NCBI GenBank assembly: GCA_965228625.1
Contig: OZ245829.1
Span: 2,976,001 to 3,040,000, forward strand
Origin: UBA2767 sp965228625
Lineage (GTDB): Bacteria > Pseudomonadota > Alphaproteobacteria > Rhizobiales > Methyloligellaceae
Direction of reading: 5' to 3'
Length of the DNA: 64,000 bases
Position 1 is the stretch's first letter. Each line of letters starts with the position of its first letter. The translations under genes and the position numbers were made by a program. Positions 18,696 through 27,573 of this stretch are shown here, in pieces. A model generated the notes under the pieces. The model did not search any database. It was not told the origin of the DNA and saw only the letters and a list, made by a program, of their open reading frames with translations.

Positions 18696-18938
18696 ATGAA
18701 AGACATCTTTCTCGGCAAGCCGATCCATTGGCTTGTGCTGGCCGCCGTGACCGTGGGCATGTGGTACGTCGGAACGCTTCGATTGCACGTGATCCATTTC
18801 AACACGTTCCTGCTGGCGCTGATTGCCATCAGCACGTTCTGCGTCCTGTTCGTTCTCTACACCAACAGGAACGGCGAACGGCTGACGCGCGACGAGATCG
18901 TGCCCGACGAGATCGAGAAGGAGATGGACAAGCTCTGA
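18696..18938 (+). CDS. Small membrane protein of the TRAP operon
   Basis: This 80-residue protein begins 5 bases after the permease stop, at ATG 18696 with GGAGAG upstream. It has two predicted membrane segments (about residues 7-24 and 32-52) and a charged cytoplasmic-type tail (TNRNGERLTRDEIVPDEIEKEMDKL). It is not a known catalytic family to me. Its place as last gene of the TAXI-TRAP unit suggests an accessory membrane subunit, but this is inferred from position. Confidence 0.65.
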   Translation: MKDIFLGKPIHWLVLAAVTVGMWYVGTLRLHVIHFNTFLLALIAISTFCVLFVLYTNRNGERLTRDEIVPDEIEKEMDKL

Positions 18939-19009
18939 CGATCCACGGCGCTTGAGTTTCCGACGAGGTACGGGTCGACTCGCGGCTCTGCGGCTGCACC
19001 CGTCCGACG

Positions 19010-19321
19010 TCAGAAACGTTCGGGACGCAGGACCTGGCAATCGGTCACCGTGATGATGCCGATGTGACGCTCGACGAGCGGAAAGGCATGCTCGATCAAC
19101 TGGTCGAGTCCGTCGGGACGAATGACGCACACCACCTGCACCAGGCCTCCCGCGGTTCCCACGGCCGCGTCCGCCGACCACCGCCCGGACTGCCCGGATC
19201 CGGCCTGCACCTTGAGGACCGAATACCCCGTGACACCGGCGCGTTCCATCGCCTCGGTCAGGCGGCGCAGCATCGGCGCCTCGATGACGATGGCGACCCG
19301 CTTGGCGTCGTGCAGCTTCAT
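19010..19321 (-). CDS. sbtB: PII-like protein, SbtB-type regulator
   Basis: This 103-residue protein has the PII/GlnB-like ferredoxin fold pattern: strand VAIVIEAPML, helix RRLTEAMERAGVTGYSVLKVQ, a glycine-rich T-loop-like segment, then VQVVCVIRPDGLDQLIEHAFPLVERHIGIITVTDCQVL. Its ATG overlaps the stop of the transporter gene (ATGA), so the two are translated together. In cyanobacteria SbtB is a trimeric adenylyl-nucleotide sensor that binds and controls SbtA. The pairing here supports the same role. The gene symbol is given by synteny and fold rather than close similarity. Confidence 0.78.
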   Translation of the reverse strand: MKLHDAKRVAIVIEAPMLRRLTEAMERAGVTGYSVLKVQAGSGQSGRWSADAAVGTAGGLVQVVCVIRPDGLDQLIEHAFPLVERHIGIITVTDCQVLRPERF

Positions 19322-20298
19322 GCCGGACCTCCCGTGATGGCCGATGCAAGGAACAGATAGAGCGGCAGTCCGAGGGTCAGATTAAACGGGAACGTAATTG
19401 CAAGCGAGAGGGTCAGGTAGATTCCGGGGTCTGCCTCGGGCAGCGCAACCCGCATCGCGGCCGGAACCGCGATATAGGACGCCGACGCGGACAACACCGC
19501 GAGCAGGAACACACCACCCGGCGACAATCCGATGACGAGTCCGGTCACAAGCCCGATGGCGCCGCCGATCATCGGCATCAGGATGCCGAACGCGAACAGT
19601 CCCGGCGTGATGACGCCGCGGCTGTTTCTGATCCCGCGGCCTGCAATCAACCCCATGTCGAGCAGGAACAGGCAAAGCACGCCCTTGAACGGCGCGACAA
19701 AGAAATCGTCGATCTCGGCCAGGCCGTCCTCGCCGGTGGCGATGCCGATCGCGAACGACCCGACCAGAAGCACGATCGAGCCGTTCAGGAGGATCTCGCG
19801 CCACAGCCCCGCGTCCATCCGCGAACGTCCGCCGCCACTGACGAGCCACAGCGCCGACAGAATCGCCGGGGCCTCCATCGCCGCTGCAACGGCGACCATG
19901 TAACCCTCAGATGCAATCCCCTGGGATTGCAGCACGGACGTGCCGGCAACAAACGTGACGATCGAGATGGATCCGTAATGCGCCGCAACGGCCGCCGCAT
20001 CCGTCCGGTTGAGGCGGGTCATCAGATTGAGGAGCGCGAAGGCAAGGAAAGGAATACAGGCCGAAAGCACGACGCCTGCGGCCAGCGCGCTGAACAGGCC
20101 CAAATCTATTCCGTAGCCTGAAACGCTCACGCCGCCCTTGAAGCCGATCGCGAACAGAAGATAGATCGAGAGCGCCTTGGCGACCGCTTCAGGGAACGAG
20201 AGGTCCGAACGCGCCAGCGACGCGACAAGCCCCAGGATGAAACTCAGGATAAGAGGCGAACCGAGGTTATCGATTGCCAGGTCGAAAAAGCCGCCCAC
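19318..20298 (-). CDS. sbtA: Sodium-dependent bicarbonate transporter SbtA-family permease
   Basis: This 326-residue membrane protein has about ten hydrophobic segments and matches the SbtA/DUF897 pattern. It shows an N-terminal NLGSPLILSFILGLVAS, a mid-protein AAHYGSISIVTFVAGTSVL followed by YMVAVAAAMEAPAILSALWL, and a C-terminal segment with SASASYIAVPAAMRVALPEA. SbtA imports bicarbonate with sodium. In a heterotroph this would feed carboxylation reactions rather than Calvin-cycle fixation, unless the latter is encoded elsewhere. GTG at 20298 is chosen as start because GGAGGG lies 5 bases upstream; an ATG 27 bases earlier has no such site. The stop overlaps the sbtB start. Confidence 0.83.
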   Translation of the reverse strand: MGGFFDLAIDNLGSPLILSFILGLVASLARSDLSFPEAVAKALSIYLLFAIGFKGGVSVSGYGIDLGLFSALAAGVVLSACIPFLAFALLNLMTRLNRTDAAAVAAHYGSISIVTFVAGTSVLQSQGIASEGYMVAVAAAMEAPAILSALWLVSGGGRSRMDAGLWREILLNGSIVLLVGSFAIGIATGEDGLAEIDDFFVAPFKGVLCLFLLDMGLIAGRGIRNSRGVITPGLFAFGILMPMIGGAIGLVTGLVIGLSPGGVFLLAVLSASASYIAVPAAMRVALPEADPGIYLTLSLAITFPFNLTLGLPLYLFLASAITGGPA

Positions 20299-20466
20299 GT
20301 GTTCCCTCCGGCTTCGGCAGACCATGCGTTTTCAGGTCGCGAACCTGATAATCGGTTTCATCCGTGAACGCGAGTGGAGAGGGGAGAAAAATTTTCGGGA
20401 CGATTCGACGCGGGACAGTATCCCGAACCCTTGCTGGAGCAGCCTGTTGACCCGGCTTCGGCGACG

Positions 20467-20934
20467 TTATCCGCCGTGGCTGCCGATCGTCGCGCCGATG
20501 ACCGTGATCAGACTGACGATGAGCAATACCCAGTGCATGCGCTGAATCAGCCGAAACGTCTCGACGGGCTTCTCGGCGGCCTTCTTCAGGAACCAGCGGT
20601 GCAGCACGAGAGGCTCGGCAATGAACAGCATCACCGTGAAAATGGCCCACACCAGCACCATCGCGTGCATCCACCAGAAGCGGATGTCGGCGAACCGGTC
20701 CCACAGATCCCAGGTTCCGACCAGGTAAAAGCCGGAAAGCCCGACCAGCAACGTGGTCACGCGCGCCTGCCAGGCGAACCTCTGCTCAACGGCCTCGAAG
20801 AAAGCCACGCGCTCTTCGGGCTCTTTCAACCGGCGGACCGCCGGGAGAAGCACGGTCGTGACGAAGCCGACGCCGCCGATCCACAGCACGACGCCGAAAA
20901 CATGGATCGCACGGGCGAGCGCCGCGTCATCCAT
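20467..20934 (-). CDS. Four-helix integral membrane protein with conserved histidines (CopD-like)
   Basis: This 155-residue membrane protein has four hydrophobic helices. Histidines sit at helix ends (ARAIHVFGVVLWIGG, RFWWMHAMVLVWA, EPLVLHRWF, QRMHWVLLIVS). The pattern resembles CopD-type and related haem- or copper-associated membrane proteins, but I cannot assign one family firmly. ATG 20934 is preferred since GGAGG lies 9 bases upstream; a GTG 15 bases earlier is the alternative. It is immediately downstream of the pseudoazurin-like gene on the same strand (gap about 88 bases), so a redox or copper-linked role is plausible. Confidence 0.7.
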   Translation of the reverse strand: MDDAALARAIHVFGVVLWIGGVGFVTTVLLPAVRRLKEPEERVAFFEAVEQRFAWQARVTTLLVGLSGFYLVGTWDLWDRFADIRFWWMHAMVLVWAIFTVMLFIAEPLVLHRWFLKKAAEKPVETFRLIQRMHWVLLIVSLITVIGATIGSHGG

Positions 20935-21022
20935 AACCCGCGCCTCCACTGCGGGCGCCCATCAGTCGATACCCCCGGTCATCGGAAGAAACGGTGGAAA
21001 ACAAGCCCAAACACCGGCCCCG

Positions 21023-21565
21023 TCATTGTGTGCCTTTACCCTCAAGTTCGTCGATCAGCATCCGCATGCGCTTGCCTGCCATGCCGCCAGGTATCCTCGC
21101 CTTGGCGGCTTCCAGGTTCGGATAAGTGTCGCCGACCGCAATCAGCATCACCATGCCGTGGCGCCCGTGCACCTTGCAGGTGAGCGGGTAGACGCCGGGC
21201 TTGTTGAAACGGATGATCGAGTCCGACATGTTGTCGAGCTGGATTTTGGGAACGTCCTTCGGCCACATCTTGCGCAAGGACACCACCGTGTGCTGCCCGC
21301 GCATGTTGAGGAAGCGGATTCGCTTGCCGACGGGCACACGCAGCAGACCCGGTTTGAACTGGAACATCTCAAAGGCGCTCGCGGCCCGCACATCGATCAC
21401 CTGATCGACCTCAATGACGGGCTTGCCATCGTCCGGGTCGGCCTGTGTTTCTCGTGGCACACACAGACAAAGCACGACGGCGAGGCAAAGCGCGCCGGTT
21501 GTCGGAAAGGACCGCTGGTCTCGACCGCGCGCAGCACCTCCGGGCAAAACCGATAGGAAGGTCAT
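21023..21565 (-). CDS. Pseudoazurin-like cupredoxin
   Basis: This 180-residue exported blue-copper protein has a hydrophobic signal region (GALCLAVVLCLCVP) after an Arg-rich start, then a cupredoxin domain. The type 1 copper ligands can be read: His in GQHTV, then Cys, His and Met in LTCKVHGRHGM, with His at Cys+3 and Met at Cys+8 exactly as in pseudoazurin. The tail with NLEAAKARIPG and RMRMLIDEL also matches pseudoazurin. These proteins shuttle single electrons in the periplasm between cytochromes and terminal reductases or peroxidases. Its location 4 kb from the di-haem peroxidase/molybdoenzyme operon makes it a candidate electron carrier for that system. RBS CGGAG precedes the ATG. Confidence 0.85.
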   Translation of the reverse strand: MTFLSVLPGGAARGRDQRSFPTTGALCLAVVLCLCVPRETQADPDDGKPVIEVDQVIDVRAASAFEMFQFKPGLLRVPVGKRIRFLNMRGQHTVVSLRKMWPKDVPKIQLDNMSDSIIRFNKPGVYPLTCKVHGRHGMVMLIAVGDTYPNLEAAKARIPGGMAGKRMRMLIDELEGKGTQ

Positions 21566-21939
21566 ACGAAACTCCGATGCGCCAAGTGCGATGGCGCGGT
21601 TTCCTTGATCCGAACTGCAAAACGACGCCTGGCGCCGGTCGCAGTGAAGGTGGTCTCAGCGCGGGTGTCAATCGCCGGGCGGCAGTTTAGAACTATAATA
21701 AATCTATGAAATTCAACAGCTTAGAGTGCCGGTTTGCGGTCGCTGCGGTCGGCGGCGGCGCGGATTGAACGGCAAATCAGAGGGTTAGGTGCGCGGGCGT
21801 ACCGCGCGGAAAAGCGCCGCGCCGCGTGTGTTGCTCTCCTTGCAAGACGCAACTCGCGTCGAACTGTCGCAACGGGTCACCCCCGGATCGCGAGGCCTTC
21901 AATGCACCCCGCGGGACATGTGTGGATCGCGTGGTGCGG
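21566..21939. other. Gap upstream of the cupredoxin gene
   Basis: This is 374 bp without a supported gene. The open frames in it look like GC-driven noise. One AT-rich patch near 21685-21722 is the most likely promoter zone for the leftward cupredoxin gene. The rest is the 3' flank of the response-regulator gene. No hairpin or repeat stood out. Confidence 0.4.
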
Positions 21940-22713
21940 TCAATGCCCTTCAGCGGGCGACCCCGACATGGCGTCGGCCTCGCTCGGCTTCTCGAAGCGG
22001 ATCACGTCTTCGGCGAGGCAATAGCCGATGCCGTGGACGGTCTTGATCAGGGTCGGATCGGACGGGTCGGGCTCGATCTTCTTGCGCAACCTCATGATAT
22101 GCACGTCGATCGTGCGGTCGCCGACATAGATCGAAGGTCCGCGCACGAGGTCCAGCAACTGCTCGCGCGACAGCACCGTGCGCGGCTGTTCGACGAAGGC
22201 GCGCAGGATCTCGAACTCCGAGGTCGTCAGCCTGGCGTCTTCCGCGGAATCGGCGTGAACCAGCGTGCGCGCGCCGGTATTGAGGATCCATGTTCCGAAC
22301 TGGAGCAGCGTCTGTCCGGGTTTGACCTGCTGGCGCGCCAGTTGCTCGACCTTGGCGCGCCGCAGGACGGCGCGGATACGCGCCACAAGTTCGCGCGGTT
22401 CGAACGGTTTGCAGACATAATCGTCGGCGCCGAACTCGAGGCCGAAGATGCGATCGAAGGTTTCATCGCGCACCGACAGGACGACAATAGGGAGGTTCGA
22501 GGTTTGCCGGATTTCACGCATAAGTTGAAATCCGTCGATGTCCGGGAGGCCGATGTCGAGCACGCACAAGTCGATGCGGTCCTGCTCCAGAACGGCGCGA
22601 GTCTCCTTGCCGGTCGCCGCGCACAACACCTCGTAGCCCTGCTTCTCGAGGTAGCGGGCCAGAAATGACGTGATCTGCTGGTCGTCATCGACGATCAGAA
22701 TACGGTCGCTCAT
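21940..22713 (-). CDS. OmpR-family DNA-binding response regulator
   Basis: This 257-residue regulator has a receiver domain (RILIVDDDQQ, phosphoacceptor Asp53 in LCVLDIGLPD, conserved Lys in VCKPFEP) and a C-terminal winged-helix domain (SREQLLDLVRG, TIDVHIMRLRKKIE, LIKTVHGIGYCL). It is divergent from the hybrid histidine kinase gene and is its evident partner. Both flank the left side of the peroxidase/Rieske/molybdoenzyme operon, making that operon a reasonable target. The phosphorylation signal is unknown. Confidence 0.93.
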   Translation of the reverse strand: MSDRILIVDDDQQITSFLARYLEKQGYEVLCAATGKETRAVLEQDRIDLCVLDIGLPDIDGFQLMREIRQTSNLPIVVLSVRDETFDRIFGLEFGADDYVCKPFEPRELVARIRAVLRRAKVEQLARQQVKPGQTLLQFGTWILNTGARTLVHADSAEDARLTTSEFEILRAFVEQPRTVLSREQLLDLVRGPSIYVGDRTIDVHIMRLRKKIEPDPSDPTLIKTVHGIGYCLAEDVIRFEKPSEADAMSGSPAEGH

Positions 22714-22849
22714 AAGCCGTCTTCACACCTTGTCGCAACGCCTTCAAAGACCTTCATGCCAGCCAAGCGGTTTGGTGGCAATCGCACCATGATGTTGATC
22801 AATACCCGGCATTTGCGGTTCTACTATACAGTCAAAGGAGTCCCAGCGC

Positions 22850-25072
22850 ATGAGCACACATATCCTTTCGGGCCGCGCGATGCCTCTTCGGCTGTTGCTG
22901 GCCGGCATCGGCGCCGCCGTTCTTCTGGCGGCGACGGTTCTCACCGGGTTGTATCTCGGCATCGAGACGCGGGACCGCTTCCAGAGTATCGACGCGAGCT
23001 GGCGCACCTACGCGGCCGAGACCGACCGGCGCGGCGAATTGCTGAGCCGCATTCGCGGCCTGATCGGCTATGGCGGCATCATTCACAATTTCAAGAACTA
23101 CGTGCTGCGGCAGGACCCGGAGTATCTCCGGCAGGTGCGGGCACAGTTGGACGATTTCAAGCAGGCGATCGCCGAGTACCGGCAGGACAATCCCAGCCCG
23201 CGGGAAGTCGAGGCGCTCAAGGCCGTCGAGCAGACCATGGCCCGATATGAATCGAAGCTGCCCATAGCGATCAAGGCGGCGGCGGAGAACTGGACGCCGC
23301 TTGAGACGGACCGGCTCGTCAAGGTGGACGACCGCGCGGCACTGGCAGCCCTTGCCGCGATCGATGCGGCCTGGCGCGACAAGCGCCGCGTCACCACGCA
23401 GGCCATTGCGGGCTCGGTGAGCGAGGGGCAGGAACTGGTCGGGCTCGGCTTTCGCTTTCTGGCCGGTCTCCTGGTGGTGGCGCTGCTGATCTACGGCCTG
23501 TTCTACATACTGCAGGCGGAACTGCGCCAAACGGTCGGGCGGCTGTCCAGCGAGCTTGCAGAGCGCAAGGCGGCGGAGCACGCGGCAAAGAAGTTCGGAC
23601 GTGCGGTCGAACAAAGTCCGGCAACGATTGTCATCACCGGCACGGACCGGCTGATCGAATACGTCAACCGCAAGTTCTGCGAAGTGACCGGCTACGAACC
23701 ATCGGAAGTGATCGGGCGCACGCCGCGATTTCTACAATCGGACGAGACGCCTCCGGAGGCCTACCGCGATCTCAGCCAGCGGATTGCACGCGGCGAGGAA
23801 TGGCGCGGCATCTTCAGAAACCGCAAGAAGGACGGCGGGTTCTACTGGGCCCAGTCGATTATCCTTCCCTTGCGCGACGAGGAAGGCCAGATCACGCATT
23901 ACATCGGCATCGGTGAGGACATCACCGAACGCCGGCGGGCACGGGCGCAAATACAGCGCGCGCAGAAGATGGAAGCGGTTGGACTGCTTGCAAGCGGCGT
24001 GGCGCACGACTTCAACAACATCCTGACGACGATTGTCGGAAACGCCCATCTGGCGCTGCTGGACGCGCCCAAGAGCGGCCATGTTCGCGAGGAACTCGAG
24101 CAGATCCAGATTGCCGCCAAACGTGCCGGTTCCCTGGTCGGGCAGGTCCTCGCCTTCGCGCGGCGTCAACCGGGAGATCCCGTGCCGTTGCGGATTTCGG
24201 ACGCCGTCGAGGAGGTCTGCCGGCTGATGAAGGCATCGATCCCGACCAACGTGTCCGTAGAGTTCGAGATCGAGGACAACGAGCTCACCGTGCTTGCCGA
24301 TCCAACGCGGCTGCATCAGGTGATCATGAACCTCTGCTCCAATGCCGCAGAAGCGATTGGCGCGGAGCCTGGCACGGTCCGCATTCGCGCGGCGCGCCAT
24401 CATCCACCGGGGCATGCGCAGGCGCAGGTCCGGCTGCTTGTCGAGGACACGGGTCCTGGCATTTCCGAGGAACACCGCGCCCGCGTTTTCGAGCCGTTCT
24501 TTACCACCAAGCCGCCGGGGCGCGGAACCGGTCTGGGCCTCTCGGTCGTCGCGAATATGGTGGGGGAAATGGGCGGGCATATTTCGATCGCCGAGAGTTC
24601 GCCCTCCGGTACATGCTTCGAGATCCTGTTGCCGGAATGCGACCTTGCTCCGCAGGCGCCCGTCAGCCAGAAGCGGGCCGTGGGCGGCAGTGACCGTATC
24701 CTGCTGTGCGATGATGAGCCGGATGTTGTCGCGACCTGCCGCAAGATTCTGGAGCGGATCGGATACAAGGTCGAGGCGTTTACCGAACCGCTGGCCGCGG
24801 TCGAGGCGTTCGAAGCGAACCCGGAGTCCTTCGACCTGGTGATGACGGACTTCGTGATGCCGGAGATGAACGGGGAGCAGCTTGCACGCGCCATCCGCGC
24901 GCAGCGGGAAACCTGCCCGATCATCATCTGTACCGCGTATCAGCCGGGCACCCTCGACCCGGAGGCGCTGGCGCCGATCCGCGTGCTCGACAAGCCTGTC
25001 GACCCCGTCCAGTTGGCGCGGATCGTCCGCTCCATGCTGGACGCCGGGGAGCAGAAGGACGCCGCTGAATAG
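22850..25072 (+). CDS. Membrane-bound hybrid sensor histidine kinase with PAS and receiver domains
   Basis: This 740-residue kinase has a first membrane helix at about 12-33, a periplasmic helical sensor region to about 195, a second helix (GFRFLAGLLVVALLIYGLFYI) and then a PAS domain at about 255-370 (TDRLIEYVNRKFCEVTGY, KDGGFYWAQS). The kinase core has phosphoacceptor His386 in SGVAHDFNNIL, the N box IMNLCSNAAEAI and EDTGPGI. The C-terminal receiver has Asp667 in VMTDFVMP. A phosphorelay through this receiver or directly to the divergent OmpR-type regulator is expected. RBS AAAGGAG lies before the ATG. It ends 205 bases before the cytochrome c peroxidase operon. Confidence 0.93.
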   Translation: MSTHILSGRAMPLRLLLAGIGAAVLLAATVLTGLYLGIETRDRFQSIDASWRTYAAETDRRGELLSRIRGLIGYGGIIHNFKNYVLRQDPEYLRQVRAQLDDFKQAIAEYRQDNPSPREVEALKAVEQTMARYESKLPIAIKAAAENWTPLETDRLVKVDDRAALAALAAIDAAWRDKRRVTTQAIAGSVSEGQELVGLGFRFLAGLLVVALLIYGLFYILQAELRQTVGRLSSELAERKAAEHAAKKFGRAVEQSPATIVITGTDRLIEYVNRKFCEVTGYEPSEVIGRTPRFLQSDETPPEAYRDLSQRIARGEEWRGIFRNRKKDGGFYWAQSIILPLRDEEGQITHYIGIGEDITERRRARAQIQRAQKMEAVGLLASGVAHDFNNILTTIVGNAHLALLDAPKSGHVREELEQIQIAAKRAGSLVGQVLAFARRQPGDPVPLRISDAVEEVCRLMKASIPTNVSVEFEIEDNELTVLADPTRLHQVIMNLCSNAAEAIGAEPGTVRIRAARHHPPGHAQAQVRLLVEDTGPGISEEHRARVFEPFFTTKPPGRGTGLGLSVVANMVGEMGGHISIAESSPSGTCFEILLPECDLAPQAPVSQKRAVGGSDRILLCDDEPDVVATCRKILERIGYKVEAFTEPLAAVEAFEANPESFDLVMTDFVMPEMNGEQLARAIRAQRETCPIIICTAYQPGTLDPEALAPIRVLDKPVDPVQLARIVRSMLDAGEQKDAAE

Positions 25073-25277
25073 GCCGATCGCGCCGTCCCGTAACGGGTTC
25101 GACACATCTCGTTACAAATCTTCACAACTTCGCTCGACCGGGGAAATCTGCGCGTTACAGAGCTTCGCTAGTCTCAATTCGTGCAAGGCGTTCAATCTCA
25201 TCCTTGCAAGGCCTGAGAACGCGACGTTTTCCGCCTGTGACCGAAGGTCATCGCGGAAACGGTCGGGGAGGGACTCC
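25073..25277 (+). promoter_or_regulatory. Leader of the putative iodate reductase operon with direct repeats
   Basis: This 205-bp gap holds repeated words in tandem orientation: GTTACA at 25111 and 25154, CTTCGCT at 25128 and 25163, and TGCAAGGC at 25182 and 25205 (23 bases apart, about two helical turns). OmpR-type regulators usually bind direct repeats, so these are candidate sites for the adjacent regulator. The in-frame upstream extension of the peroxidase gene through this region is rejected, because a good RBS (GGGGAGGG) lies just before ATG 25278. Confidence 0.35.
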
Positions 25278-26399
25278 ATGGTGCAAATAAGGTTCAAATG
25301 GCAACCAGGCATTCTGCGTTTGGCGACAGCCGCCGTAGCGTTGTCCGTTGCGGCTCAATTTTCGCCTGGCGCAAGCGCCCAGGAAGCCGGGCCCGTCAAG
25401 CCGATCGAGGTCAAGGCGGAGCTGGCCGATCTCGGCAAACGGCTGTTCTATGATGTCCGTATATCCGGCGACACGACACTTTCCTGTGCCTCCTGCCATC
25501 AGCCGGAAAAGGCCTTCACCGACGGCAACGCCCTGTCGGACGCCTATTCGGGCGCCAGGCATTTCCGCAACACCCCGACGCTCGCGAATGTGGGCCATCG
25601 CGCGGCCTGGTTCCATGACGGCCGCGTCGGAACCAACCTGAACGACGTGACCCGGGAAATGATCACCGAGACCTACATGATGAACATGGACATGCGCATC
25701 ATGCAGGAGCGGCTCAAGCAGGATCCGGTCTATGTGAAGATGTTCGAGGCCGCGGGTCTCGGCGAACCCTCCAACGGCGGCGCGCGCAAGGCCATTGAGA
25801 ATTTCCTGAAGACCATAACCTCTTCGGACGCCCCGTTCGACACCGGCAAGATGTCCGCCTCGGCCAAGCGCGGCTGGGGCCTCTTCAAGGGCAAGGCCAA
25901 CTGCGCGGCCTGCCATTCCGGCAATCGCTTCACCGACGACAAACCGCACAATATCGGCGTGCCGGACAATCCGGATATCTGGGCCGACCCGCTGCGGCAC
26001 ATCACGTTCGTGACCTTCGCCAAGTTCCAGGGCGTCGAGAACTACATGAACGTTCGGCGCGATCTCGGCGCCTACATCCGCACCCGCCGCGACGGCACCG
26101 AGCGGTCGTTCATGACGCCGACCCTGCGTGAGCTCACCTACACCGCGCCATACATGCACAACGGCGTGTTCGGGACCCTCGAGGAGGTTGTCGAGTTCTA
26201 CAACAAGGGCGGCGGGGACGATCCGAACAAGGACACCCGGTTGAAACCGCTCAACCTGATCGCCAGCGAAAAGAAGGATCTGGTCGAGTTCCTCAAGTCG
26301 CTCTCGGGCAAGAGCTTCGACACCGATCAGTATGTCTGGCGCGAGGAAATCGACACCGACTATCCGGTGATCAAGAACTGGCGCAAAACCAAAAACTAG
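25278..26399 (+). CDS. Di-haem cytochrome c peroxidase family protein (IdrP-like)
   Basis: This 373-residue periplasmic protein has a signal peptide ending around GASAQEA. It has two c-type haem sites: CASCH (Cys70, Cys73, His74) and CAACH (Cys209, Cys212, His213). Family segments LGKRLFYDVRISGD, FHDGRVG and YTAPYMHNGVFGTLEEVVEFYNKGGG mark the MauG/CcpA peroxidase group. Two such proteins, P1 and P2, accompany iodate reductase IdrAB and are thought to remove peroxide formed during iodate reduction. It is the first gene of a tight four-gene operon (next start 12 bases on). Which of P1 or P2 it matches cannot be decided here, so no symbol is given. Confidence 0.9.
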   Translation: MVQIRFKWQPGILRLATAAVALSVAAQFSPGASAQEAGPVKPIEVKAELADLGKRLFYDVRISGDTTLSCASCHQPEKAFTDGNALSDAYSGARHFRNTPTLANVGHRAAWFHDGRVGTNLNDVTREMITETYMMNMDMRIMQERLKQDPVYVKMFEAAGLGEPSNGGARKAIENFLKTITSSDAPFDTGKMSASAKRGWGLFKGKANCAACHSGNRFTDDKPHNIGVPDNPDIWADPLRHITFVTFAKFQGVENYMNVRRDLGAYIRTRRDGTERSFMTPTLRELTYTAPYMHNGVFGTLEEVVEFYNKGGGDDPNKDTRLKPLNLIASEKKDLVEFLKSLSGKSFDTDQYVWREEIDTDYPVIKNWRKTKN

Positions 26400-26411
26400 C
26401 GGAGCCAAGTG

Positions 26412-27560
26412 ATGGAACGCAAAATTCTCATTCCCGCCGCCCTGGTGCTGGCTCTTGCGGCCGTGGGCGTCGTTTCACAAAGCGCCGGCTCGAAGCCGAG
26501 CGATCGACCGAAATCGCTGGCAGCGCTGGAAAAACCGTCGGAGCCACCGGACAACGTCGGCACGCCGGCTAAGATCGAGCTTGGCAAGATGCTGTTCTTC
26601 GATCCGCGCCTTTCCGGCAATGGCGCGATGCCGTGCTCGGCATGCCATCTTCCCGACGCGGGATGGGATTTCCCCGACAAGATCTCGCTCGGCTATCCCG
26701 GCACCACCCACTGGCGCAACAGCCAGACCGTCGTCAACAGCGCCTATTACGGCAAACTGTTCTGGGCCGGAGCCTCGAAGTCGCTTGAAGGCCAGGCCCG
26801 TTCCGCGGCGCGTGGCGGTGTCGCCGGGAATGGCGAAGACGACATGATGGAGGCGCGGCTTGCCTTCGTGCCGGAGTACCGGAAGCGTTTCCGCGAGGTG
26901 TTCGGCGACCGGTGGCCGCGCATTCGCAACGCGTATATGGCCATCGCAGCCTTCGAGCGGACGCTGGTGCAGACGGACACGCCGTTCGACAAGTACATGC
27001 GCGGTGACGACAACGCTCTCAACGCGGCCCAGAAGCGCGGGCTGAAACTGTTCACCGGCAAGGCGGGATGCGCCCAGTGTCACAACGGTGCGCTGCTCAG
27101 CAACGAGAAATACTACAACACCGGCGTGCCGCCCTATGACGCCTGGGAAACGGATGCCCTGGCGCAAATCACATTCCGCTTCGAGCTCTACGCGAAAGGC
27201 GTGACCCAGGAGAAATACCGCAAGTGGAAGGACGATCCCGGTCTTTACTTCCGCACCAAGCAGGACGCCGATCTCGGGAAGTTCCGGGTACCGAGCCTGC
27301 GCTACACCAAATACACCGCGCCTTATATGCACAACGGCATGATCGCCACCCTCGAGGACGTGATCGAGTTCTACAACAAGGGCGGCGGCACCAATGACTG
27401 GGCGGCCACCAAGACCAAACTGCTCAAGCCGTTGAAGCTCTCCAAGAACGAGAAAGCCGACCTGCTTGCATTCTTGGAGTCGCTGAGCGGACCGCGGATC
27501 ACCATCGAAGAACCCGAGCTGCCGGATTACGCGCCGTTGCCCGCGCCGGCAAGCAACTAG
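26412..27560 (+). CDS. Second di-haem cytochrome c peroxidase family protein (IdrP-like)
   Basis: This 382-residue exported protein has an N-terminal hydrophobic signal (LIPAALVLALAAVGVVS) and haem sites CSACH (Cys75, Cys78, His79) and CAQCH (Cys220, Cys223, His224). YTAPYMHNGMIATLEDVIEFYNKGGG is shared with the preceding gene, but the sequences differ widely elsewhere, so this is an old duplication. The extra N-terminal tryptophan-rich stretch and the longer C-terminus distinguish it. GTG at 26409 is an alternative start; ATG 26412 follows GGAGCC. Paired peroxidases upstream of a Rieske and an arsenite-oxidase-like subunit are the hallmark context of iodate reductase loci. Confidence 0.9.
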   Translation: MERKILIPAALVLALAAVGVVSQSAGSKPSDRPKSLAALEKPSEPPDNVGTPAKIELGKMLFFDPRLSGNGAMPCSACHLPDAGWDFPDKISLGYPGTTHWRNSQTVVNSAYYGKLFWAGASKSLEGQARSAARGGVAGNGEDDMMEARLAFVPEYRKRFREVFGDRWPRIRNAYMAIAAFERTLVQTDTPFDKYMRGDDNALNAAQKRGLKLFTGKAGCAQCHNGALLSNEKYYNTGVPPYDAWETDALAQITFRFELYAKGVTQEKYRKWKDDPGLYFRTKQDADLGKFRVPSLRYTKYTAPYMHNGMIATLEDVIEFYNKGGGTNDWAATKTKLLKPLKLSKNEKADLLAFLESLSGPRITIEEPELPDYAPLPAPASN

Positions 27561-27573
27561 GGAGACCTCAATC

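Noticed and set aside
18939..19009. Possible terminator between the TRAP accessory gene and sbtB
   Set aside because: Only a short, interrupted stem could be drawn, with no T-run.
24882..25277. Upstream extension of the first peroxidase gene, overlapping the kinase gene
   Set aside because: No signal peptide or homology in the extension; a strong RBS precedes ATG 25278, which begins a proper signal peptide.
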